A stretch of DNA of 64,000 bases from Uranotaenia lowii (GCF_029784155.1 NC_073692.1:157571582-157635581); one strand, 5' to 3'. Positions 19,722 through 31,742 are shown, counted from the stretch's first letter. Program-made: numbers and translations. Notes: generated by a model not told the origin, from the sequence alone.

Positions 19722-20839
19722 TACCGCAATCCGGGGTATGATTGACCACTTTTTCCAATATTTTTCGATTATTTTTTTGTTAAGAGGAATGTGGCATGTT
19801 TCATATTTTTAAAACCATTACTGGACTCCTATGAACGTAAAACATGCTTGCAGAAACTTATTAGACTACTTTTAATTTGATTTAAAAATCGATTCCGTAT
19901 ATCTTTAAAATTTGATGCTTTGGGGTAACATTGATCAGTCTCTATTTTGACGGTTTTAACGAGTTTTCTTGTTCATATAGGATACAAAACACCTTCATAA
20001 TATTTGCAAATGCTAGTTTATCAATTGCTAAGATCGTTCTGAACAAACTAAAATGATGTAAAATTAATCATGAAACTCTACAAAGTTGAACACAACACTT
20101 TCAATGGCTCAAAGATACTAAATTTGTAACTTTTGGTGCCGTGAATTCTGCTGAATTTCGGTGTTTCTTGGTTTAAATTCCTTTGCGATAAAAAAAAAAC
20201 AACATCGTGGTTCTTAATGTTTAAGGCCGAACAACAATTTAAATCGAAAGAAAGACAATGCTGCTGCATAAATTTAGGGGCTAAATTTTTTAACATTACT
20301 ATTCAAATTTTTAATAAAAAAAATTGAAATTTTGCCTCCATTCAATTCCCTAGGCCCTTGCACTATTCTCTTTAATTTTTTTTCCTTCAAACTTTACCAT
20401 TTGAAAGGATTTCTAGCCTTTTGTCGTAGACTGGCTAACTCTTGGAAAATGTCCCTATTTTTTAAATCAAAAATTTACCTCAGAATCTAACAAAAACTAC
20501 ACCAAAACTATACATTTACTAAGGAAAAAAGTTGAATTCTCACATAAATCAACCTGCTGCTTCTAAACGCTTTGATTTCATCAGGAAGGGTGTTTATTTG
20601 CGAGCTTAAAAAAAAACAAGATATTTCAAGATTTTGAAATTAAATAATTACTTACATTTGAAACTTTCAAAAACAAACCAAGTTTTCCAAAATTTGAAAC
20701 TCAACTTATAGGTTTCTAAACATAGAAACAAGTTTCGAGATATTTTAAATTTAGACTAAGTTATTAATCATTATGTGGAAAAATTTCATGTTGGTCAAAG
20801 TTACCCCAATGATCAATGTTACCCTGTTTTACGGTACAA
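19722..20839. mobile_element. TIR element with GTACCG ends
   Basis: The left end GTACCGCAATCCGGGGTA and the inverted right end (GTACCGTAAAACAGGGTA when reversed) form an imperfect terminal repeat of about 30 bp that includes an ATTGA-CA block. A relative of its left portion occurs at 54455-55750, there split by a MITE and a SINE. No transposase is seen. Confidence 0.55.
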
Positions 20840-20989
20840 TGGTTTCTCATAGATATCTGTGCTCAATACGAGGATTGAATGTAACAATTTAAACTAAAAC
20901 TATTAAGCTTAATGGCACCATTTTTTGCTTCCATTACTTTGAAGAGGGTAACGGATATTGATTGTAAATTGACACAAATGTAAACATTT

Positions 20990-22340
20990 TTCTCACTTAC
21001 TTACATCCGTTCCTTCCGGTTGTTAAATAATACGATCCAATTGAGTCGGAGCTAGGATGCAATTGTAAAAAAGTAACACGTCCCGGTTTTCTACATATGT
21101 TGGTTAACTGACTGGACGTGCCGGCCATTAGTTGATGTGGATCCAGTTGGTTGCATCATTGCAACGAAGTGCAGCAAAACACTCTACACTTTCTATAGCC
21201 CACTTGATAATTGTCACGTCACGTAAAAGCACAACCACTCTAGCTAGACCAATAGCATTCGAAGAGGTCCATTCGGTACTTGTTGCTCACGTTTCACTTT
21301 TCTGTGACCAACCATTCGTAGCACCAAAGGCTTAAACAACCCCCCAATAATACCCGGGCAGCAAATTCCTCTAAGCCGAGGATAATCCCCCCTTCTTTGC
21401 CATAAACCTGCTGCTCTTTCCGAAACCTAATCCAATGTAGTGCCACTTAATTTGCACCATTCCGGACGGCGGCGCCTCCAATGTTTTATGAGCACTGACC
21501 AGACCACACTTGGTACGTAGACCGAGGCACATTCCTTGAAGAATTCTTCACTCCACTTCTCCCCTACGACCAGACCAGACTGCCGCCGTAGATTCTTATC
21601 CTTTAAATGAAGCACACGAATTCAGCACTCCCAACACACACATCACATCAATTCGGTTGATTAAGAATTAATGCCTTCCATATCCATTCATCCCCTGAAG
21701 CCCCCTAGCGTGCCCATCAATTCTCGAAAGACCGAAACTGCTCGCTCCCGAATGTGCTAGGTCATTGCAGCTACAACAGGTCGCCTTATGTGTATCCTTT
21801 AGATGTTGTACCACAAACGCAACGACGACAACGACGACGTTCACCGTCCTCTCTTTGCTTGGCGACCGTTAAAACCGCTGCTCCTCGGGAAGCGCCAGGA
21901 TGTCGGAAAACGTGTTGCGCGTTCCGTCCGCTCTCGAGTACCGTTCACAATGAACTGAATCACAAAACCGAGCACCGTATCGCACTTGTTGCCCAACCTC
22001 CCGAAACCCGAATGGCAGCAAAATTCCGTGAATGGCAACGGTAGGTGAAAAACTGTGAACTGTGTTGGAAACATTGTCTGGAGCAGTTGTTCCCCTGCAG
22101 GGCTCCTGGGATACGTTGCAGTGTGTTGGAGCTTTTCGAGGTCATATTATGGTGGCTTTTTACTCTGGACGTATGACATTTCCGACAAACAGTTCGACCA
22201 CCTGGGAAATTAATAATATTTTATACCCGACAAGATGTGGATCGTAAATTTATCAGGAAATTCAAGACAGAGAGCAACTTTTTTTAAAGCAATGGAAAAT
22301 GTTGCTGGTTTTACGGAAAAATCGCCCGATAGAGTGTGGC
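20990..22340. other. GC-richer unique block, no gene recognised
   Basis: Base composition shifts toward GC compared with the rest of the window, with CGACGACAACGACG-type runs near 21825. No repeat termini are visible. ORFs of 60-100 codons overlap on both strands without a recognisable domain. It could hold a promoter, noncoding exon or short exons of a host gene outside the window. Confidence 0.4.
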
Positions 22341-22360
22341 TTCAAAAGTGGGGAGGCTCA

Positions 22361-22400
22361 AAGTTTTATTTTATTTTATTTTATTTTATTTATTATTATT
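22361..22400 (+). repeat. (TTTTA)n microsatellite
   Basis: About seven TTTTA units followed by TTATTATTATT just upstream of the maT-like transposon. Confidence 0.85.
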
Positions 22401-22640
22401 AATTCATCGAACAAATATGTTAAAATGGATAATTACACGATCACATAGAATTAAACAATCTTTATAGGTGTAAACGACGAACAAAACAGCTTGATGGTTT
22501 TCCGAACTTATGTACAGGGTCCGGCAATTGAAGTGCTACATTGAAATAAACATATAAATTTATCAAAACAACAACTTTTTATTTCAAATTCATTCAATTT
22601 CTCATGAAAATTACTTTTTCCAAATTCACTGGTAAAGTTT

Positions 22641-23634
22641 GACTTGTTCGCCCTTGAGTTTGACCACTCGCCGCAGACGGTCGAGGAACGCATCGTTTGA
22701 ATCCCGCAGGTGTTCTTGTGGTATTTTAATCCCAGGCTGCCACGAGATGTCGCTTCAAGACCTCCACACCTTCAAGTTTTTTAGAGCAAACTTTGGCCCC
22801 CAACATACTCCAAACAGCGAAGACCATAGGGTTTAGGTCTGGCGAACTCGCCAGCCACTCGGAACTCGAAATGAACCCTGGAAAATGTTTCGCAATCCAA
22901 AGCGGGTATTCTTCGCTTTGTGAGCCGACACCGAGTCCTGTTGGAAAACCCAATCGTTCTGTAGAACTAGCTCCCGATATGTATTTTGGTTGATCTTCAC
23001 TCCTTCAGGGACTAAAACCAGCGGAGTCCGGCCATCACGGCACGGGTGATTCCGGCCCAAATCATCATCGTTGCTGGTTTCTGTCGTCGGGTGGCTGTCA
23101 GCAATTCGACATGGCTTCGTGATCTGTCTGGCAACCAAACTCTGTCGTTCTGCTTGTTCACGAACTACTGTACGGTGAAGTGTTTCTCATCGGTAAACAC
23201 GATATTCTTCAACCTTCCTTCGCAGCCCTCTTCAGCAGCGCCTTCGCTCTTTTTACCCGTTCTTGTTTCTGCTTCACCGTAAGGTCTTGAACCTTTTGGA
23301 TCTTGTAGGGCTTGGTCTGAAGTTTATGTTTCAGGATCCGACGGATAATTCGATCCGATATTTTGAGATCCTCTGCCAATTAAGTGGCACTACGACGAGG
23401 ATTTCTCTTAAGGTGCGTCTTGACGATCTTTGCCATGACAGGTGTCACCACAGTAGGTCGGCGTCCCCCTCCATATCGTTTTTTGGCACTTCCGGTCTCC
23501 AGGTATCCTTTAACTGTACGGTATACTAAATTTCTGCGCACACTTATATCGGACAGCTCACGAACTATGTCCTTCTGCCGTTTGCCAGCTAAGAACAAGG
23601 CAACCACAGAGTTACGTTTTTGTTCGAGATTCAT
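22641..23634 (-). pseudogene. maT-like transposase, frameshifted and catalytically dead
   Basis: The likely original start is the ATG at 23634 (MNLEQKRNSVV). The N-terminus is a helix-turn-helix region (KRQKDIVREL, then TVKGYLETGS and GGGRRPTV). Next comes FTDEKHFTV with the first catalytic Asp (about 23190), then WVFQQDS with the second (22935-22937) and SPDLNPMVFAVW. The third catalytic residue is expected at the position read here as Val after NPM, so it is lost. Stops and frame changes occur near 23395 (after RRSAT), near 23160, near 23010, between 22840 and 22930, and in the C-terminal part. The enzyme would have cut and joined the CAGGGTCC ends. It is inactive. Confidence 0.85.
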
Positions 23635-23754
23635 TTTTCCGGATGACACCTGATTAGAAAAGTAACTCTTACATCCAATGATAGCTAAGACTTAATGTAA
23701 ACAAAGCGACGAGGGGTCGTTCAATACTGTTTCGCGTGCAACGAAATAATTACT

Positions 23755-23922
23755 TTAACGAAGAGATTAACCACCGTAATGTTTGTGTTACTTTAATTGA
23801 TGATATGCTTCTTATTAAATTCTACCTGCCCATTTTCAACATCCTTCTATCCACCTATATAGAAAAATTCATAATATTTAGATGTCCATCACTTTTCACC
23901 GCTAAGGCCGACAAATTAAAGG
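23755..23922. mobile_element. 168-bp retroposed insert with 12-bp target duplication
   Basis: A perfect GAAATAATTACT duplication (23743-23754 and 23923-23934) flanks the insert, which lies inside the maT-like transposon. The insert ends CATCACTTTTCACCGCTAAG then an AAATTAAAGG block. A related segment is at 10825-10965. There is no poly-A, no ORF of note and no sure tRNA head, so the element class is unknown. Confidence 0.75.
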
Positions 23923-23990
23923 GAAATAATTACTGTTGAAGTAATGTAGCAGTTCAATTGCCGGACCCTGTAAGTGCTCAGCATCCTTAA

Positions 23991-25262
23991 TGGTGATACG
24001 GTCAAAATTTGGTCAATATCAACTTGACGTATTTCTTTCAATTTTGCTTTTAAAAAACCTGAACACCCCTCATTTTGAAGGTGTGTGTGTGTAGAATGTT
24101 GCTCCTCTTTTGATTTTGGAATTCACTCTTCAGTTGTCAAAATTCCGTCCAAGGATGAAGGGCAGCGTATCAAGATTTTGCTCGCGCATCGCAAAAATCC
24201 GAGCTACTCGCATGCAAAACTGACAAAATCGCTAAAAGTTGCCAAATCAACCGTTACAAATGTAATTAAAGTGTTTGGGGGAACGTTTGTCGACAGCCAG
24301 GAAGTCTGGATCGGGGGGAAATTGAAAACCGGAAGCCGCTGAGACGACAAAAAGAGTTGCCGGTAGTTTCAAGAGAAACCCTAACCTCTCTCTCCGAGAT
24401 GCCGCAAATAAGCTGGGTGTATCGTCTACAATCGTGCATCGAGCCAAAAAACGAACCGGACTATCGACTCACAAGAAGGTAGTGACTCCAAATCGCGATG
24501 ATAAACGAAATACGACGGCCGAAGCGCGATCCCGGAGGCTGTACACGACGATGCTGACGAAGTTTGACTGCATGGTAATGGACGACGAAACCTAAGTCAA
24601 AGCCGACTACAAGCAGCTTCCGGGAAAGGAGTTTTATACGGCAAAAGGAAGGGGAAAGGTAGCAGATATTTTCAAGTACATGAAACTGTCAAAGTTTGCG
24701 AAGAAATATCTGGTTTGGCAAGCCATCTGTGCCTGTGGCTTGAAAAGCAGTATTTTCATAGCTTCCGAGACTGTCAACCAAGAAATTTACGTGAAAGAGT
24801 GTTTGAATAAACGTCTGCTGCCTTTCCTGAAGAAACACGGTTGTTCCGTACTGTTTTGGCCGGATTTGGCATCTTGCAATTACGGTAAAACGTGCGGGTG
24901 GTTCCCAAGGACAAGAACCCTCCCAACACGCCAGAGCTCCGCCCAATTGAGAAATACTGGGCTATTGTCAAGCGGAACCTAAAGAAGACCAAAAAAAAAC
25001 TGCTAAGGACGAGCAGCAGTTCAAGGTTAACTGGCTTTCTACGGCGAAGAAGGTGGACGAGGTGGCTGTACAAAATCTGATGGCAGGGGTTAAGCGTAAA
25101 GCCCGGCAATTCGGATTTGGAAATGCGGAAGCCTAACTGAATATTTTTCCTGAATTTTATACTAATTAAACTTGAATAAGAAATTTAATTTGATTTTTTA
25201 AATAAACGATTTCACCGATTTACACGCGTTTTCCCTTGACCAAATTTTGACCGTATCACCTT
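23991..25262 (+). mobile_element. ITmD37E transposon, copy 1 (defective)
   Basis: The terminal inverted repeat reads GGTGATACGGTCAAAATTTG at the left and its complement ending CCGTATCACC at the right. The body is about 90 percent identical by eye to the copy at 50822-52103. TA duplications are not preserved. It starts only 20 bp after the maT-like element. Confidence 0.9.
24139..25136 (+). pseudogene. ITmD37E transposase, copy 1, multiply broken
   Basis: The start codon seen in copy 2 is ATT here (near 24139). The order of domains is kept: an N-terminal helix-turn-helix region (SYSHAKLTKSLKVAKSTVTN), then the first catalytic Asp (VMDDET) immediately followed by a TAA stop at 24593-24595, then LVWQAICACGLKSS, FWPDLAS with the second Asp, and ELRPIEKYW with the catalytic Glu. 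A frameshift lies near 24290-24330. A deletion of about 28 nt removes residues after FWPDLAS compared with copy 2, and a frame change occurs at a nine-A run near 25001. The end of the coding region is at about 25136. It cannot make a working enzyme. Confidence 0.9.
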
Positions 25263-27905
25263 TCAGAAACATTATGTATGAGTGTGTGTGAATTGTTTTC
25301 GTGCCCTGATTATTGATGCTTATACTGCCCCAGGAGGGGTTTTCATTTTGCCCCTACAGTGCCTGATATTCAGCTTTTGGAAAAAAATTTTTAAAATACA
25401 TTTTCAAACGTTTTTATCTTCTTTTTCAAGTAGTGGAAATAGACTTTTTTACTGCCTGAACAAAAAACAATGAAGTATCTCACAAATTATAGCTGTTTTT
25501 CTGTTTAAATAAGCGTCCTAAGGTGGTCATTATGCCCTTATTTCCCCTATGATCAACAGTGTTTTTGAATGAGTGATCAAAAAAACGCAGTAGAAGAGTA
25601 GAAACTTAAACTTCTTTAACCCGTTTTCTATAACAATTTTTTTTATATCCTTTCGATAAAACTTCAAGTTGCAAATCTATAATTTTCCCTGCGAAATTTT
25701 GATTAAAAGATGGTATTCGTACATTGTATACCAAGTACTCAAAAATATCGACTTATGAGCTCATTAAGGAATCTCTCGTTATAAATGTCTTTTTCTAAAT
25801 GAAATTAATACACTTGTTGTTGAAAAGAAGAAAATTTTAAGTTGTCTTTTAATTAACTCATTTAATGAGGTTCTTCATATCAAGGTTAGCGCAAAGTTAA
25901 CACAACGAAATTTAAATGATTCCCGTGACGTTCGAAAAAGCAAATATTTGAGATAAGTTTGTGATAATCATTGCTGTAAATTTAAAACTAATTTAAAAAC
26001 TTATATATTTTAGAATTATTCTGATATATTTGTCTGGATAGTGAGACGGAAATAAAGTGTTGGTTTTATAATCTCTAAGGTTCTTTTTCATTGTGAATTT
26101 TGGTTCTAACTCTACATTTAAAAATGAAATAAAATAATGATTTGTGATTCTGATGTCTGGAGGTTTTGAAACTCCACTTTCGTTGATTTGCTTCTAATTT
26201 CAAGTTCTCATACAAGATTTGGTGACATATTTGACCTTGAACGGATAAAATGCAATTTCAACCCTTCGTTTCGAGTAGTAAGAAATTTGCAACAAAGAAT
26301 GAACGAAAAAAACAGAAAACAAATTATTCCTTAATGGACACATTATTCATTTTTTTTAATTGATTTTCAAGATAATATTTATAATGATGGATCGATTTCT
26401 AATTGCACACAGCATTAAAATTCACATATTTTCGCTATGCATAAAATTTAAGAACTGGTTTTGGCTGATTAGAACGTATTGATACCAAATATGCATTGAA
26501 TTTTGTTCGGCCAGATCTCATTTCTGAGGTTCAAGCTAACATTTCAGAATAGATAAAAATTGTGTTTAATTCGTGAACTATTTATAAAAAAAACTGTGAA
26601 ATGTATATTGGTACCATTGAAAATAATGTTTAAAATTAAAGATCTACTTTCTCGTAAACTTCGAGTAGTTTTGACTTCAGAAGCATAAAAGTAACATATT
26701 GTTCTATTTGTTTCCAGATCTTCAAAATAACAGGAATTTGACAAAATTTTAAACATAGCGTTTTCAGTCTTTAACAAATTTTTTACCAAAGGGTACGACT
26801 CCTTCAACAAAGCAGTTAAATAAATAAAAATATAGAATATTCAAAACTTTTAAACACAACTTGTGATGTTTACTCTACTCTAATGAATTCAATCGATGAA
26901 AAAAAAATTTTGTTTTGTTCGTTTTTCATATATTTTTCGAAAGGTATTTTTTGAAGTTATTCCCTTTTGGCTACAAACGACTCGTTTTTTGAATTTTATG
27001 TTAAATTATTTTATCATTGAAGCAGACCTTTTTTTTCTTGTACCCCGTTCGTTTTTGGCAACATGCCCGAACATTTTGTGCTGCCAAAATCGAATGTTAC
27101 CAAAATCGAACGGTTTCTTTTTTTAAGTTTTTTTCTCTTATTTTTACAAAATAACTATTTTTAATTTCCACAACATTATTTTGAGTCAATTTCCGACCAT
27201 TTTTAATAATTTGTTCACTATTTTTTCTCATCTTTTTGATTGATTTTGCCTTATTCTTATTATGTTTATAATCTTTTTGTTTTTTTCTTAATCAATGTTT
27301 TGGTCATTCATTCTTCATCATTTTTCAGTTGTTTTTTTTTGTCATTTTTAATCTTTTTTGTATTTGTTTTTTTTTTAATTTTTTTAAATTTTTCATCTAT
27401 GAGATTTGATTATTCAATTATGTATTTTTCATATTTTGTGATTTTTTAATAACTTCTATGTTTTCGAAATTTTCATTGAAAAAAAAAACATAACGATATG
27501 TATTCGGGTGTATTTTTAGCTTAGTATTGAACACAAAAATTTATTATATACGTTCAGACGTAAATTTCCTCGACAATATCAACGGGTATCGACTGATTTC
27601 TCACAAAATTTACTTAGCGGGAGCGGTGAGCTCTGAAATTCGACAAAAGGAAGCCGCAAGTCAAAAAACTTTGAAAACCACTGGTCTAGTTAATTTATTT
27701 GCCTTTTATTAAGAAAAAGAAAAGGGGTTTTGAGATGTTTTCTGCCAAAATCGGGATCTGCAATTGGAAGTCCATCAAAAAAAAAAAAAAAAAAAAAAAA
27801 TACAATAAAATGGAATTTTTAAAGGTTCTCACAAAAAAAAAATCAAATTAAATCTCTTCATTTCAAAGATTTTAATTTTTTATTCAAATTTTGTTTAACA
27901 GGCAA
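25263..27905. other. AT-rich intergenic DNA with low-complexity tracts
   Basis: No gene is recognisable. A strongly T-rich stretch spans about 27120-27470. At 27080-27112 the block CCAAAATCGAA is repeated. A 23-nt A run near 27780 could be the tail of an old retroposon. Short ORFs are AT-driven. Confidence 0.55.
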
Positions 27906-28584
27906 TCTATATATATAAAAATGAATTTCTGTCTGTCTGTCTGTTCCCTATAGACTCGAAAACTACTGAACCGATTTGCGTGAAACTTGACATATGAGGG
28001 TATTGGAGGCCGGGGAAGGTTCCTATAATAGTGTGGGACCCCTTCCTCTTTCTGGAAGGAGGGAGGGGGTCTCTCATATAAAAGTAATAAGTCTTCATAA
28101 CTCGAAAACTGATCAAGTAAATCATATACTTGGAGACGAGGAATGTTTCTTTGAATAGTTGGGACCCCTCCCTCTTTCCACTGGTAAGATACGAAGGAGA
28201 GAGGGGCCCAACCTTATAATTTTTAACATAACTGGAGAACTAATCAAGCTAATGGAACCAAATTTGGCATGGCAGGGTAGTGGAATACGAGAAATGGTTC
28301 TATGATTATTTCAAACCCCTTTCTCCATCCAGTGGAGATACAGGAAAAGGGGGGGGGGAGCTTTAACCTCTTTGTCACTGCATAACTTGAAAACTATTCG
28401 AGCAAATGGCACCAAATTTGGCTTGGGAAGGTATTTCGGTACGATAAATAGTTCTATGAATATTTGGTACCCCTCCCTCCTTTCAGTGAGAAGATAGAAA
28501 GTGGGGAGGGGGCTCCTTTCCAATTTTCAGCATTACTGGGCAATTAATCAAGCGAATGGAACCATATTTGGCGTGGGAAAGTAT

Positions 28585-29221
28585 CCCGATCAGGAGGGAA
28601 AAACAAAATTATATCAAGATGAGATATTTTGATACTAATTTTTTTCTATCTAAAGGAGTTATAATTCAGTACTCGTAGGATGTTAAAATATCTCAAATTA
28701 TATAAAAATATCTATACGATCATAGCTTAATTATATCAGTTTTTGATATGCTCCTATCAAGATTGTATCTGGTTCAGATAGCATAGTTTGGTATTAGGCA
28801 GAACAAATCCTATCAAAATTATAACTTATCAAGATATGAATGCTTCGAGAAAAATTTCTAGTGAAATGTCAGTAACCCACAGTATTTGCTAAAATCATGT
28901 TCCATTTTTTGTTTCCCAAAGATTTGATTCAATTTTATGAATCTGCTGAGCGAAACTCATTAAAGTACGGTTTCGGCCGTTGACTTCGATGTCCGTGTTT
29001 CATGGAAAGTTATATGCATATCATATAACAATTTGAAACAAATTCTTCATCGTTGAAAGTGAGTTCAATTGTTTTCAAGAATGTCAATCAAAATAAGATA
29101 TAACCAAAATTCAAGAAACTAAGAGTCGAAAATTATGAGAACAATATTCTAACTGAAAAAGATATAATTATCTCGTTGAGATATGTATAAGTTCTTATTT
29201 TGATATGTTCTCCTGCTCGGG
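28585..29221. mobile_element. 637-bp TIR element inside the Helitron
   Basis: The ends are CCCGATCAGGAG and, inverted, CCCGAGCAGGAG. It interrupts a Helitron unit so that GTAT on the left and ATTTGATTACG on the right would be continuous apart from a 2-bp AT. It contains repeated GATAT motifs and no ORF of note. Confidence 0.7.
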
Positions 29222-29389
29222 ATTTGATTACGAAAAATTTTTCTATGATATTTTGAGAACCCTCCGTTCTTTAAGTAGAAAAATTTTTAGGGAGGAGAGT
29301 GCTCCCATAAAATTTCTTACATCACTCGGGAACTTACCCAGCAGATGGAACGAAATTTGGCTTGGGAGAGTATTTAAGCTCAAGGTATA

Positions 29390-30589
29390 CAGTTGCGTTC
29401 AAAAAAGAATGAAATCGCATTAAGCTGCGCACCCACTTCCAACTTTGACAAGCTGCCATTTCTCTCTCGGTTTATATTTTTTCATGAAAATTTCACACAA
29501 TCTAGTTCAACTATCAAACTAACACTCCACAAAATTTGAAGTCTTTTCAATGACGTGAAACAAAGATACAGCTTTTCCCGTAAAAAAGGGAAATTTGGAA
29601 TTGCTTCACTAAATTTGCTGTATCTTTGACAATTTTCATCGAAAAATCTTGAAACTTGGCTCAAAGATGTAAAAATGTTTGATCTAATATCTGGCCAAGT
29701 TTCGTCAAAATCGATGAACGTGATCAAAAATGGTACCAGGTTGAAGATGAGGTTCATTATCGCCTAGCAGACGATTTCATTCTTTTTTGGACGGATGTTT
29801 GTATGGAACAATCGTAATCTAAGTATTCTTGGTTTTTTCTTCCACAAAACCAACATTCATTACAAAGAATGTTGTAAATTGATATGAAGTTCATTCTTGC
29901 TTTGTTTAGAAATAGAAATTGTTCCAACAGAGCTGGTGTTGAAACAAAAGAGCGAATGGAATATTCGCTTTAATTGTGGTTCAAATTTATATATCGGTAT
30001 AATTAGAAGGTCATTTCTAAAACTCTGTATTTCTTATTTTGAAAACCTGTTGAAACATTTTTTCTTTCGAAACAAAGTACGACTTAAGTTTTTAGCAATT
30101 TACAACATTCTTTGTGATAACTTTTGGTTTTGTGAAAGAAAAAACCAAGAATACATGGATTACGATGTTTTCCATACAAACATCCGTCCAAAAAAGAATG
30201 AAATCGTCTGCTGAGCGATAATGAACCTCATTTTCAATCCGGCACCATTTTTGATCACGTTCATCGATTATGGCAAAACTTGGCCTGATATTAGGTCAAA
30301 CATTTTTACACCTTTTGGATCAAATTTCAAGATTTTTCGATGAAAATTGTCAAAGATACAGCAAATTTAGTGAAACAATTCCAAATTTCTCTTTTTTACG
30401 GGAAAAGCTGTATCTTTGTTTCTCGTCATTGAAAAGACTTCAAATTTTGTGGAGTGTTAGTTGGATAGTTGAACTAGATTGTGTAAAATTTTCATGAAAA
30501 AATATAAACCGAGAGAGAAATGGCAGCTTGTCAAAGTTGGAAGTGAGTGCGCAGCTTCATGCGATTTCATTCTTTTTTGAACGCAACTG
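29390..30589. mobile_element. 1.2-kb palindromic MITE, Tc1/mariner type
   Basis: The ends are CAGTTGCGTTCAAAAAAGAA in inverted orientation, with TA on both sides (29388-29389 and 30590-30591). The arms (29390 to about 29960, and about 30045-30589) pair almost throughout, leaving a loop of roughly 85 bp. Matching internal blocks include GGCAGCTTGTCAAAG, GATACAGCTTTTCCCG, GATCAAAAATGGTACC and CATTCTTTTTTGGACGGATG. There is no transposase. A transcript through it would fold into one long hairpin. Confidence 0.9.
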
Positions 30590-31742
30590 TATATCTGTGA
30601 ATATTTGGTACTACTGCCTCCTTCCAGTTGGGTGAAACTAAGGAGAGAGGGGGGCTCCTTTAGAATTTTTCGCATAACTCGAGAGCTAATCGAGCAAATA
30701 GAAACAACACTGGCATGGGAAAGCATTTGGATACGTAAAATGGTTATTTGCTTATTTTAGACTTCTTTCTCCTTCAATTGGGGATACAGTTTGGTAAGAC
30801 GAGAACTCACATAAGATTTTTTTTGCATAAACCAAGAACTTATCTAACAAATGGAACCAAATATGACATGGAAACAATCATAAAATCGATCAAATGGAAC
30901 AGAACTTGGCATGGGAGTGCATTTAAATACACGGAACGTTTCATCTTGATCCCCTCCTTCCAGGGAGAAGATAAATAGGAAGTGGAATCTAAACTAATGA
31001 AGCAAACGAACAACTAATGAAGGTAGTGTCATGAGAGGGTACGTTCTGATGTAACAAGACCCCCCCCCCCTTTCCTTCCATTAGAGATAAAGGAACGGGG
31101 GAGGGGGTCACTCTCCCAATTTGTATATTAATTCGAGGCCGAATAGGTCAAATAGTTGTCCCGTGACGGGACAATGAAGATTCCATATATAAAAAATAAG
31201 TTATTAACTTTTGAAGCAAAGAAACCCAGAGTCATAAAAAAGATTTGAACACGGATTAAAAAAAAATAATTAAGATTTCAAAATAAAAAAAAAGTTGCAA
31301 TTTTATTTTGGAAAAACATTTGAATGATTCTGAAATTGAAATGATTTTTTTGCAAATAAAAGAAAATTAAGATAACTAGGTTCAACAAATTCCTATAATT
31401 TTTGGGGGTGTAGCAATGCACACCGGGTCAGCTAGTTACATATATATTCTCGAAGAAATAATTGAAAAAAAAGTTTTTGTTCGTCTATGTTAAACCTACA
31501 TGTCTGTTTTAATTGAAAATCTTTGAGAAAATCGAAAAATTCAATTTTATGAACCCTCGTAAACCCAACCCCTCCTTTCGACGCAATTTACTAAAATCAG
31601 CATAGAACCAAAGCCAATCATTATTTTAACTTTCTTTTTGGGCAGAATATTTTACAATATTTTATCTAACAATCCATACTAACGGCAAATGTTTGACACA
31701 CAATTGTCAAAAACTACAGCTATTATTTTTTTATTTACATAG

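Larger units (their letters stand above)
22515..23970 (-). mobile_element. maT-like DD37D Tc1/mariner-superfamily transposon, defective
   Basis: A 28-bp terminal inverted repeat starting CAGGGTCCGGCAATTGAA has a single mismatch between the ends, and TA flanks both sides (22513-22514 and 23971-23972). The body encodes a broken transposase on the minus strand. A 168-bp retroposed insert lies at 23755-23922. The distance between the second catalytic Asp and the PMD-type position fits 37 residues, the maT signature. Confidence 0.85.
27960..31140 (+). repeat. degenerate ~170-bp repeat units within the Helitron
   Basis: About eight or nine units share the blocks CATAACT-GA-AACTAATC, AAATGGAACCAAATTTGGCATGGGA, a TTCTATGAATATTTGG-type string and CCCCTCCCTC followed by GGGGG. 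Units are visible at 27960-28600, 29230-29387 and 30590-31140, split by the two inserted elements. Purine/pyrimidine strand bias is strong, with G runs up to 11. Confidence 0.75.
27906..31435 (+). mobile_element. non-autonomous Helitron
   Basis: It begins TCTATATATATAAAAATG, with A before it at 27905. It ends CACCGGGTCAGCTAG with T after it at 31436, matching Helitron insertion between A and T with TC and CTAG ends and no target duplication. A hairpin GGTGT-AGCAATGC-ACACC lies about 10 nt before the 3' end. The interior is made of degenerate repeated units and has no Rep/helicase. Two TIR elements (28585-29221 and 29390-30589) are inserted, so it is older than both. Confidence 0.85.

Noticed and set aside
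21754..22044. 96-codon ORF in the GC-rich block as a host gene
   Set aside because: No domain, no splice context and competing ORFs on the opposite strand; composition alone explains it.
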